From Eubacteriales bacterium (lineage in GTDB: Bacteria; Bacillota; Clostridia; Peptostreptococcales; Anaerovoracaceae): 7,339 nt of DNA. The notes under the pieces were generated by a model, which was given only the letters and a program-made list of their open reading frames with translations, ran no database searches and was not told where the DNA came from. The stretch covers positions 1-7,339 of the forward strand of contig JAQUJQ010000070.1 of the NCBI GenBank assembly GCA_028680875.1, in the 5' to 3' direction. Within the stretch, counting starts at the first letter, position 1; each line of letters starts with the position of its first letter. This document shows positions 1-6,162 of the stretch, piece by piece. The translations under genes and the position numbers were made by a program.

Positions 1-407
1 TAGCCGGTGCATCAATGAGTCTGCAAGGAGTGATCAATACCCGCCTCAGTGAGAAAATAGGGGTTTAGGAATCAAACGTTTTTGTCCAGGGCACCGCATT
101 GATATTTGGGATTATCGTCCTGTGGATTATGGGTAAAGGGGATTTTACACAAATCACTCAGGTTAATAAAGTTTACTGGCTGGGTGGGATCTTGGGCACA
201 ATTATCATAATTACCGTTATGGTAGCTATCGGAAAATTAAGCCCCACCCATGCCATTGCCGTTATTTTGATCTCTCAATTGTTGGTAGCCGCCATCATTG
301 ATGCGTTCGGATGGCTGGGAACCGATAAGATCCCCTTCACTTGGAACAAGTGGATGGGTTTGGTATTAATGATTGCAGGAGTAATTGCTTTCAAATGGAA
401 AAAATGA
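1..407 (+). pseudogene. YdcZ/DUF606-family (DMT superfamily) small membrane transporter, 5'-incomplete and interrupted by a nonsense codon
   Basis: Seen: reading from position 3, the frame begins AGASMSLQGVINTRLSEKIGV, hits TAG at 66-68, then continues ESNVFVQGTALIFG and on to a TGA at 405-407. Both sides of the TAG read as one protein of the YdcZ (DUF606) family, multi-pass inner-membrane proteins of about 140-150 residues in the drug/metabolite transporter superfamily. About 134 codons lie in the window, so the start should be just outside its left edge. After the stop, hydrophobic segments lie near codons 99-131, 171-239, 252-317 and 351-401, separated by charged or polar loops, and the end is basic (FKWKK). 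Inferred: a TGG to TAG change probably inactivated the gene. A TTG at 99, seven bases after AGGG, could restart translation of a 102-residue piece lacking the first segment. A sequencing error is the main alternative. The transported substrate is unknown. Confidence 0.72.
66..68 (+). other. In-frame TAG interrupting the transporter reading frame
   Basis: The frame is open on both sides and encodes family-like sequence before (LSEKIGV) and after (ESNVFVQGTAL), so this is a point lesion and not a frameshift. A Trp (TGG) is the likely ancestral codon, judged from my memory of family members with W between the glycine-hydrophobic pair and E; this was not aligned. The six intact genes in the window end in TAA or TGA, none in TAG. 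Confidence 0.7.
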
Positions 408-1886
408 TCACAATACTATGCATATCATATATTCCTTACCCTCATTAGATACTTTTTCCAATGATTTTTGCACTTTAGCACGAATGTTTTCAGGGACATT
501 GGCTAACTTTGTCTCCATCTGCTCTGCCACCATTTCATAAAGTGATTTTCCAAAGATATTGGTGTCCCAAATCTTTGAAGGATCACTTTCGAATTCACTT
601 AGGAGATATTCAACCAGGTCTTCACTCTGCCGGAAACTACCCACTACCGGTGAAATTTCAGTGGTTACATCGGTTTTAATAATGTGAAGGCTGGGGGCTT
701 TAGCTTTGAGCCGAACTCCGAATTTATTACCTTGTTTGAAGATTTCCGGCTCTTCCAAAGTCATTTCCGACAGCTTTGGTTGGACGATACCGTATCCTGC
801 ACTCTCTACCTGAAGCATAGCCGGTGCCAGTTTATCGTAAGCCCTTTTGGCTATAGCCAGTTCCTTAATCAGCGGGAAAAATTGACTGTCATTCTCAATC
901 TCACATTCAGTAATCTCACTGATTACCTGATAGAATAATCCATCCACAGGCTCCAAAACCACCTCGGTGCTTCCAGTTCCCAAATTCATTTCTTTTATGG
1001 TAACATTTTTTACAATTTCACCATCTGCAAGACAAGCTACTGTATCTTTGATATCCTTAACAGTATTAAAATCCTTACACCAGTCTTTAATTCCGGTAAT
1101 GATGGTGGCCTTTATCCGATGATCGTTGGGCAATCCCTCAATGAAACCAGGTAAGTGGAAACCGATTTCTACCGCTGGGAACTGGTTCAATACCTGATAA
1201 AGAATTTTGTTCAATTGATTGGTGCTCATTTTTGCACAATTTGCAGCAATAACAGGAACCCGATACTTTTCCTCTAATAGATTCCGTAATTCCTGAACCG
1301 ATTCTTCCTCCGGTGAAATTGAGTTCAAAATAATTACAAAAGGTTTTTTCAATTCTGCCAGTTCTTTTACAACCCTTTCCTCAGCAGGTATAAAATCCTC
1401 ACGTGCAATTTCACCTATTGAGCCGTCCGTGGTCACCAAAATTCCTATGGTAGAATGATCGGTAATCACTTTTCTTGTTCCAATTTCCGCAGCTTGTATG
1501 AACGGAATCCGTTCCTCATACCAAGGAGTATTTACCATACGAGGCAGGTCATTCTCTAAATGCCCAATGGCATTTTCGACCATGTATCCCACACAATCCA
1601 CCATCCTAACTTTAAAATGTGTGTTATCGGGAAGAGTAACCTCTACTGCATCAGCCGGAACGAATTTAGGTTCTGTTGTGGTTATAGTTCGACCGCTGCC
1701 ACTTTGAGGCAATTCATCCCGTACCCGTTCTTTTACATGGCTGTTTTCTACGTTTGGAATGACCATCAAATCCATAAAACGTTTAATGAATGTAGACTTT
1801 CCCGTTCGTACAGGTCCTACTACTCCTATGTAGATATCCCCTTGGGTCCTTTCTGCAATACTTTCATATATATTCAGGTTTTCCAA
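408..1886 (-). CDS. spoIVA: Stage IV sporulation protein A (spore coat morphogenetic ATPase)
   Basis: SpoIVA is a cytoskeleton-like ATPase made in the mother cell. It polymerises on the forespore surface, anchored through SpoVM in Bacillus, and forms the base on which the coat is built; it is also needed for cortex formation. With the TTG start at 1886 the protein is 492 residues, the same length as B. subtilis SpoIVA. Visible features are a Walker A motif GPVRTGKS at 24-31 (Lys30), a TITTTEPKF sensor-threonine segment at 68-76, a Walker B Asp in MVDCVG (Asp97), the conserved NTPWYEE at 119-125 and the HSTIGILVTTDGSIG block at 144-158. The C-terminal third keeps EEPEIFKQGNKFGVRLKA and ends EYMICIVL. 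The start is set by AAGGAGG nine bases upstream; frame extension to an ATG at 1925 would put the ribosome site inside the coding region. A 147-bp gap to miaB suggests its own promoter. In Bacillus this gene is sigma-E dependent, but I could not identify a convincing sigma-E site. Confidence 0.97.
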   Translation of the reverse strand: MENLNIYESIAERTQGDIYIGVVGPVRTGKSTFIKRFMDLMVIPNVENSHVKERVRDELPQSGSGRTITTTEPKFVPADAVEVTLPDNTHFKVRMVDCVGYMVENAIGHLENDLPRMVNTPWYEERIPFIQAAEIGTRKVITDHSTIGILVTTDGSIGEIAREDFIPAEERVVKELAELKKPFVIILNSISPEEESVQELRNLLEEKYRVPVIAANCAKMSTNQLNKILYQVLNQFPAVEIGFHLPGFIEGLPNDHRIKATIITGIKDWCKDFNTVKDIKDTVACLADGEIVKNVTIKEMNLGTGSTEVVLEPVDGLFYQVISEITECEIENDSQFFPLIKELAIAKRAYDKLAPAMLQVESAGYGIVQPKLSEMTLEEPEIFKQGNKFGVRLKAKAPSLHIIKTDVTTEISPVVGSFRQSEDLVEYLLSEFESDPSKIWDTNIFGKSLYEMVAEQMETKLANVPENIRAKVQKSLEKVSNEGKEYMICIVL

Positions 1887-2033
1887 AATATAACCCCTCC
1901 TTTTCATTACACTATGTCTGTACAATATATTAGCTGTTACTTCTCTTTATGCAAACAATAAGCTATAATAATATTGACTTGTCTCCGACTAGCTATGATG
2001 GTGTTATATTTTGATTAAGAAGAGTGTAAGGTT
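1887..2033 (-). promoter_or_regulatory. miaB-spoIVA intergenic region, presumed spoIVA promoter region
   Basis: This 147-bp AT-rich gap holds the spoIVA ribosome site and presumably its promoter. On the minus strand there is a pair of near-identical 9-mers, ATCATAGCT (1991-1999) and ATTATAGCT (1961-1969), spaced 30 bases start to start. No clear sigma-A or sigma-E hexamer pair and no hairpin followed by a T-run for miaB were found. The promoter assignment is by position only. Confidence 0.4.
1894..1902 (-). promoter_or_regulatory. Ribosome binding site deciding the spoIVA TTG start
   Basis: The minus strand reads AAGGAGGGG, then TTATATT and TTG. From the AAGGAGG core to the TTG at 1886-1884 there are nine bases. 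The upstream in-frame ATG at 1907-1905 overlaps this site and the one at 1925 precedes it, so neither is a likely start. Confidence 0.85.
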
Positions 2034-3356
2034 TTATTCCAAGCTTCCTGTTAAACTAAATGTGGTGCTATCGATAATCCTAACTTTAACAATTTGACCG
2101 ATTAAGTCCTTTCCTCCTTTGAAATTGACCAACTTATGTCCGCCGGTGCGTCCGGTTAAAGCATTACGGTTGGTCTTGCTTTGTCCTTCAACAAGTACCT
2201 CTTCCACTCTGCCAACGTGGGCCTGATTCTTTTCAACGGAAATACTGTTTACAGCCTCAACCAAACGGCTGAACCGTTGGTGCTTTACATCCTCCGGGAT
2301 CTGTTCTCCGTATTTTTCCGCAGGTGTCCCCTTACGAATGGAATAAAGAAAAGTAAAGGCTGAATCAAACTGGGCTTTTTGCACTAAATCCAGAGTTTCT
2401 TCAAAATCTTCTTCCTTTTCCCCGGGAAACCCAACAATGATATCGGTCGTGATAGCTATATCCGGAACTGCATTTCTCAGTTTTTCTACTAAAGCCAGGT
2501 ATCCTTCTTTCGTATATTTTCGGTTCATTCTCTTCAAGATGGCCGTACTTCCGGATTGCATAGGCAGATGGATATGTGGGCACAGCTTTGTACAATCCAC
2601 ATAAGCTTGAATCAATTCGTCTGATAAATCCTTTGGATGAGAGGTCATGAAGCGGATCCGTTCTAATCCATCAATTTTATTTAAAGCATAAATCAACAGG
2701 GCAAATGTAACCCTATCCGGCTTTGGACCTTTATATGAATTAACATTTTGACCTAATAAAGTAATTTCCTTTACGCCATCCGCTACTAATTTTTGAACTT
2801 CTTTTAAAATCTCCTCCGGATTACGACTGCGCTCCCGCCCCCGCGTATAAGGTACAATGCAGTATGTGCAAAAATTATTGCAGCCATACATGATATTAAC
2901 ATAAGCTTTAAATGGATGCTTTCTATGAACAGGTAAACCTTCAACGATTTCCTCTCCATCATCCCAAACCGATACCAACTTTTTTCGTTCATTGAGAATG
3001 TTCTCTAACAACAAAGGAAATTCATGAATATTATGCGTACCGAAAACCAAATCTACCCAGGGGTATTTTGCCTTTAATGTATCGACTACATGCTGTTGTT
3101 GCATCATGCAACCACACACTCCGACCACCAGCTCCGGCCTATTCCTCTTTTCCTTTTTAAGCTGCCCTAATGTGCCGAAAAAACGCTTGTCCGCATTTTC
3201 TCTGACGCTGCAGGTATTAATAAGAATTACATCAGCTTGGTTGCGTACAGGATTTTCCCAATAACCTAAATTTATTAACATTCCGGCCAACATCTCCGAG
3301 TCGTGTTCATTCATCTGGCATCCGAATGTCTGTATATAAAAAGTCTTGTTTCTCAA
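2034..3356 (-). CDS. miaB: tRNA-2-methylthio-N6-isopentenyladenosine-37 methylthiotransferase MiaB
   Basis: MiaB is a radical-SAM enzyme with two [4Fe-4S] clusters. It adds a methylthio group to C2 of i6A37, next to the anticodon of tRNAs reading codons that start with U, following MiaA. The 440 residues match the usual length. The N-terminal UPF0004 domain carries the auxiliary-cluster cysteines Cys13 (FGCQMN), Cys49 (NTCSVREN) and Cys83 (GVCGCM). The radical-SAM domain has Cys159, Cys163 and Cys166 in GCNNFCTYC, followed by IVPYTRGRERSR, LGQNVNSY at 201-208, HLPMQSGS at 263-270 and TTDIIVGFPGE at 303-313. The C-terminal part from about 378 is the TRAM domain, which binds tRNA. QNVNSY and the i6A-type FGCQMN opening favour MiaB over the related MtaB and RimO. 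Translation starts at TTG with GGAGG nine bases upstream. In many Firmicutes miaB lies near mutS/mutL; no such neighbour is visible here. Confidence 0.96.
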   Translation of the reverse strand: MRNKTFYIQTFGCQMNEHDSEMLAGMLINLGYWENPVRNQADVILINTCSVRENADKRFFGTLGQLKKEKRNRPELVVGVCGCMMQQQHVVDTLKAKYPWVDLVFGTHNIHEFPLLLENILNERKKLVSVWDDGEEIVEGLPVHRKHPFKAYVNIMYGCNNFCTYCIVPYTRGRERSRNPEEILKEVQKLVADGVKEITLLGQNVNSYKGPKPDRVTFALLIYALNKIDGLERIRFMTSHPKDLSDELIQAYVDCTKLCPHIHLPMQSGSTAILKRMNRKYTKEGYLALVEKLRNAVPDIAITTDIIVGFPGEKEEDFEETLDLVQKAQFDSAFTFLYSIRKGTPAEKYGEQIPEDVKHQRFSRLVEAVNSISVEKNQAHVGRVEEVLVEGQSKTNRNALTGRTGGHKLVNFKGGKDLIGQIVKVRIIDSTTFSLTGSLE

Positions 3357-3365
3357 CCTTCATTT

Positions 3366-3370
3366 CCTCC
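3366..3370 (-). promoter_or_regulatory. Ribosome binding site for the miaB TTG start
   Basis: The minus strand reads GGAGG, then nine bases (AAATGAAGG), then TTG AGA AAC. An ATG inside this spacer (3364-3362) is in another frame, opens only an 18-codon frame, and lies two bases from GGAGG, too close for normal initiation. No in-frame ATG is suitably placed, so TTG at 3356 is the supported start. Confidence 0.8.
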
Positions 3371-3391
3371 GAATTCTCGCTATACTTTAGC

Positions 3392-3420
3392 ATTGTATCA
3401 TTTATTCTTGACTGATACAA
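3392..3420 (-). promoter_or_regulatory. Candidate sigma-A promoter for miaB
   Basis: The minus strand reads TTGTAT (3420-3415), 17 bases, then TACAAT (3397-3392). The -10 matches five of six consensus bases and the -35 three of six. It would start transcription roughly 30 bases before the TTG start. Both hexamers lie in the arms of the inverted repeat at 3393-3420, so part of the match may reflect that symmetry. Confidence 0.5.
3393..3420. repeat. 8-bp perfect inverted repeat in the miaB/ilvA divergent promoter region (candidate operator)
   Basis: TTGTATCA at 3393-3400 and its exact reverse complement TGATACAA at 3413-3420 are separated by 12 bases, so equivalent positions are 20 bp apart, about two helical turns. 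The spacer contains most of the candidate ilvA -35, and the arms cover the candidate miaB -35 and -10. There is no T-run, so it does not look like a terminator. The placement fits a dimeric repressor site controlling one or both genes. The binding protein is unknown. Confidence 0.5.
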
Positions 3421-3436
3421 AGAAAAGCTATAAACT
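3408..3436 (+). promoter_or_regulatory. Candidate sigma-A promoter for ilvA
   Basis: TTGACT (3408-3413), a 17-base spacer and TAAACT (3431-3436) precede the ilvA start by about 36 bases. The -35 matches five of six consensus bases and the -10 four of six. An overlapping TATAAA at 3429-3434 gives a shorter 15-base spacing. The -35 sits between and touches the arms of the inverted repeat, so a protein bound there would block polymerase. The leader is too short for a T-box or other riboswitch. Confidence 0.55.
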
Positions 3437-3460
3437 AAGTACATATTTTCAATTACTAAT

Positions 3461-3467
3461 GGGGAGG
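3461..3467 (+). promoter_or_regulatory. Ribosome binding site of ilvA
   Basis: GGGGAGG ends five bases before the ATG at 3473, supporting that start. Confidence 0.8.
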
Positions 3468-3472
3468 TTGGC

Positions 3473-4711
3473 ATGAACGCAGATCAGATAAGGTACTATT
3501 TGGAACAGAATCATAAGGAAAACATTGAAAAAGCCAGAGAGAATTTAAAGCCGGTGATAAAAGAAACGCCCCTTATACATAGTGACTTTTTCAGTGAAGA
3601 ATATGGTTGCAGCATCTTCATAAAGCCTGAAAATCTGCAACAGACAGGCTCTTTCAAAATACGAGGAGCTTATAATAAAATTTCTCAGTTATCAGATGAA
3701 GAGCAAAAAAAAGGAATAATCTGCTCCTCTGCGGGAAACCATGCTCAAGGTGTAGCTTATTCCGCCAAGAAAAAAGGAATATCTTCCACCATCGTCATGC
3801 CTAACATCACTCCTCTTCTTAAAGTAGAAGCTACAAAGGCTTATGGTTCTTCGGTTATTGTCTATGGAGATGTATACGACGAATCCTACCGCCATGCCGT
3901 TGATCTTTCTGAAAAAGAAGGGTTTACCTTCGTTCACCCCTTTGATGATTATGATGTGCTCTGCGGCCAGGGCACCATCGGTATGGAAATCTTAGAAGAT
4001 CTGGAAAATGTGGATGAAATACTGGTTCCCATCGGCGGAGGCGGTTTGATCAGTGGAGTGGCTTTAGCTGTAAAATCTTTAAAACCTTCAGTTAAAATCA
4101 TCGGCGTTGTTCCGTTGGGAGCCATGTCTATGAAAATTTCCATTGAAGAAGGTATGATTTCACGATTAACTTCCGTAAGAACAATAGCCGAGGGCGTAGC
4201 TGTAAAGCAACCGGGGGATTTGACCTTTGCCATAGCCCGAAAATACGTAGATGAAATCATTACAGTGACAGAAAAGGATATTATGGAGGCAGTCCTCCTG
4301 GTCATAGAAAAGCATAAGATGGTTGTAGAAACGGCAGGAGCGATTCCACTGGCAGGAGTTCGAAAACGGGCAACCCCCGGAAAAAACATAGTCTGCCTTC
4401 TGAGCGGCGGTAACATTGACCTGGTAACCATTTCCTCCATTATCAACCAGGGAATGATCACCCGGGGCCGCATCATGTGTTTCTCCGTTGAACTGCCAGA
4501 CAAACCGGGACAATTGGTAAAAGTGGCGCAGCTTCTGGCAGACTGTGGAGCAAATGTCATCGAGTTGGAACATAATCAATTCAAAGCCCTTGACCGATAC
4601 TCAAATAAAGTTCTTTTAGAGGTTACTGTGGAGACAAATGGCCATGACCACATCAAAGAAATCCTGGAGGTTCTGGAGGATCATAACTTCACTGTTACCC
4701 GAGTTTACTGA
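3473..4711 (+). CDS. ilvA: Threonine ammonia-lyase (threonine dehydratase), ACT-domain form
   Basis: This cytosolic PLP enzyme deaminates L-threonine to 2-oxobutyrate and ammonia. The product feeds isoleucine synthesis or fermentation to propionate. The 412 residues fit the medium-length form: a fold-type II catalytic domain plus one ACT domain. The PLP lysine is Lys62 in GSFKIRGAYNKI; SSAGNHAQG at 85-93 is the substrate loop, GGGGL at 188-192 holds the PLP phosphate, and SGGN at 311-314 contacts the pyridine ring. Residues from about 334 form the ACT domain (FSVELPDKPGQL, then DCGANVIELEHNQ), which differs from the two-ACT-like regulatory tail of classical E. coli IlvA. Known family members of this form may be biosynthetic or degradative, and the sequence does not tell which. 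Serine deamination is a likely side activity. It is divergent from miaB and stands alone on its strand. Its last 17 bases overlap the 3' end of the opposing decarboxylase gene. Confidence 0.95.
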   Translation: MNADQIRYYLEQNHKENIEKARENLKPVIKETPLIHSDFFSEEYGCSIFIKPENLQQTGSFKIRGAYNKISQLSDEEQKKGIICSSAGNHAQGVAYSAKKKGISSTIVMPNITPLLKVEATKAYGSSVIVYGDVYDESYRHAVDLSEKEGFTFVHPFDDYDVLCGQGTIGMEILEDLENVDEILVPIGGGGLISGVALAVKSLKPSVKIIGVVPLGAMSMKISIEEGMISRLTSVRTIAEGVAVKQPGDLTFAIARKYVDEIITVTEKDIMEAVLLVIEKHKMVVETAGAIPLAGVRKRATPGKNIVCLLSGGNIDLVTISSIINQGMITRGRIMCFSVELPDKPGQLVKVAQLLADCGANVIELEHNQFKALDRYSNKVLLEVTVETNGHDHIKEILEVLEDHNFTVTRVY

Positions 4712-6158
4712 CAACCTGAATAGAGGTTAAACTTCCGTCCTCCGATCCATGAAAATGTCTTTCGGCTTTACTTTGAGCATCGAGAAAATCCCACACCTCA
4801 TCGGTGATCAATTCACCGGGACATATGGTCGGAATGCCTGGAGGATAAGGGACCACCATATCGGCAATGATACGACCTTTTGCCCGGCTCCATGGCACCT
4901 TTTCCACATCAGCAAAATATGCTTCCCTGGGGCTAAGAATTTGTGGTGGAATGGGTGGCAGTTCCTCATTCCATACAAGTGGTTTTTTCTGTCCCCGAAA
5001 CCGCATCGATATATCTTTCAATGCTCTTACTAATCTATCAAGTTCATCATGGGTAGTATAAATGCCTAAAATACAAACTCCATAAAAGTAATCCCCAAAT
5101 TCGATTTCAATCTGATAGTCTTTACGAAGGAGTTTATATAATTCATACCCTTGTATCCCTAATTTTCTTGCAGATACCACGAGCCTGGCAGGCTCATATT
5201 CTGCAATGCCATGTATTCCGGTTATTGACGGACCGAGAACTTCTATAAAAGGAATTTTTTCAATTTGCTTTCTGGTTTTTTCGGTCAGTTCTATAAGATC
5301 CTCCAAAAGTTTGTGACCCTTTATAGCCATATTACTTCTTGCTAAATCTAAAGAAACCATTAGTATATAAGAGGGACTGGTGCTTTGCGTCATCTGTAAA
5401 TTAGCCTTCAGTCTGTTAACATCAACCCGGTTGCCTTTTGTATGGAGAATAGAACTCTGCCCGAGGGAGCCGGACATTTTATGAATGCTTTGACAGCACA
5501 AATCGGCCCCTAGAAACAATGCTCCCTTTGGAAGCTTTTCATGAAAATAAACATGATTCCCGTGAGCTTCATCTGCAATGAAAATACCATTGTATTGGTG
5601 AGTTATCTCAATAAGCCTCTTAATATCACTGCATACTCCGTAATAAGTAGGACTTACAGCAACCATTCCTTTAGCTTCTTTATTGTCTCTATAGACTTTC
5701 TGTAAGGTGGATGGTAAGATTCCACCAACCAATCCTTTTTCCCGATCGATTTCAGGTGAAATATAGACCGGTACAGCCCCGCTTACGATCAATCCATACA
5801 CTGTAGATTTATGTGAATTACGAGGTACAATAATTTTTTCTCCCTGTTTTGCTGCGGTACAGATTGAAGCAACAATCCCTCCGGAGGTCCCGTTAACCAA
5901 GAAATAACTGCTGTCTGCACCCCAAGCTTCCGCTGCCAGTTCCTGGGCTTCTTGAATTACACCATCTGCTTGATGTAAATCATCTAACCCCTGTACTTCC
6001 GTAAGGTCCATTTTAAAGATGTTTTCCCCCGCAAAATCCTTCCATTTGGGATGAATTCCCTTCCCCATCTTATGAGCAGGAACGTGAAACGGCGTTGTTT
6101 CCTCATTAATATAGTCTAATATCCTATCAAAAAGAGGTGTTTTTTTCTGATCTTTCAT
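4695..6158 (-). CDS. PLP-dependent Orn/Lys/Arg decarboxylase family protein (SpeA/YaaO-like)
   Basis: The protein belongs to the fold-type I basic amino acid decarboxylases; it resembles B. subtilis SpeA (arginine to agmatine, the entry to polyamine synthesis) in order of motifs and length, 487 residues from the chosen start. Numbered from there, it shows TPLFD near 7-11, PFHVPAHKMGKG at 23-34, the PLP-phosphate loop VNGTSGG at 88-94, PRNSHKS at 112-118, the cofactor aspartate in DEAHG (196-200), the PLP lysine Lys227 in SIHKMSGSLGQSS, and the C-terminal PYPPGIPTICPGE. It lacks the N-terminal receiver-like wing of the large inducible enterobacterial enzymes. Arginine, lysine or ornithine specificity cannot be read from the sequence. 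The start at 6158 aligns with my recollection of SpeA and leaves four bases after gpsA. An ATG at 6185 would add nine residues and overlap gpsA by 23 bases; neither start has a good ribosome site (GAGG lies 15 bases before 6158). Probably translationally coupled to gpsA. Confidence 0.9.
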   Translation of the reverse strand: MKDQKKTPLFDRILDYINEETTPFHVPAHKMGKGIHPKWKDFAGENIFKMDLTEVQGLDDLHQADGVIQEAQELAAEAWGADSSYFLVNGTSGGIVASICTAAKQGEKIIVPRNSHKSTVYGLIVSGAVPVYISPEIDREKGLVGGILPSTLQKVYRDNKEAKGMVAVSPTYYGVCSDIKRLIEITHQYNGIFIADEAHGNHVYFHEKLPKGALFLGADLCCQSIHKMSGSLGQSSILHTKGNRVDVNRLKANLQMTQSTSPSYILMVSLDLARSNMAIKGHKLLEDLIELTEKTRKQIEKIPFIEVLGPSITGIHGIAEYEPARLVVSARKLGIQGYELYKLLRKDYQIEIEFGDYFYGVCILGIYTTHDELDRLVRALKDISMRFRGQKKPLVWNEELPPIPPQILSPREAYFADVEKVPWSRAKGRIIADMVVPYPPGIPTICPGELITDEVWDFLDAQSKAERHFHGSEDGSLTSIQVVSKLG

Positions 6159-6162
6159 CGTA

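Noticed and set aside
684..938. Plus-strand open frames inside spoIVA (also 1498-1707 and 1560-1961)
   Set aside because: They are antisense to conserved SpoIVA coding sequence and show no recognisable domain.
1887..1925. N-terminal extension of spoIVA to ATG 1925 or 1907
   Set aside because: It would translate through the AAGGAGGGG ribosome site, and the resulting residues do not resemble the SpoIVA start. TTG 1886 gives the usual 492 residues.
1908..1962. Sigma-E promoter for spoIVA (CATAAAGA or CATAGTGT as -10)
   Set aside because: Neither has a -35 at suitable spacing, and the second would put the start site almost on the ribosome site.
1978..1984. SpoIIID-like AGACAAG upstream of spoIVA on the minus strand
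   Set aside because: It is one mismatch from a 7-base core, expected often by chance, with no mapped promoter to relate it to.
3309..3364. Short 18-codon frame from ATG 3364 overlapping the miaB start, as a possible leader peptide
   Set aside because: The ATG is only two bases from GGAGG and the frame lies mostly within miaB. Spacing strongly favours the TTG.
3444..3458. CodY-like box in the ilvA leader
   Set aside because: TATTTTCAATTACTA matches only nine of fifteen consensus positions, too few in AT-rich DNA.
3949..4560. Long open frame (203 codons) antisense to ilvA, and a second of 137 codons at 4166-4579
   Set aside because: Both lie wholly inside a well-supported ilvA on the other strand, have no clear ribosome site, and show low-complexity translated sequence resembling no family I know.
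4713..4728. Hairpin AACCT-N6-AGGTT just after the ilvA stop as a terminator
   Set aside because: The stem is only five pairs, there is no T-run on either strand, and it lies in the opposing coding sequence.
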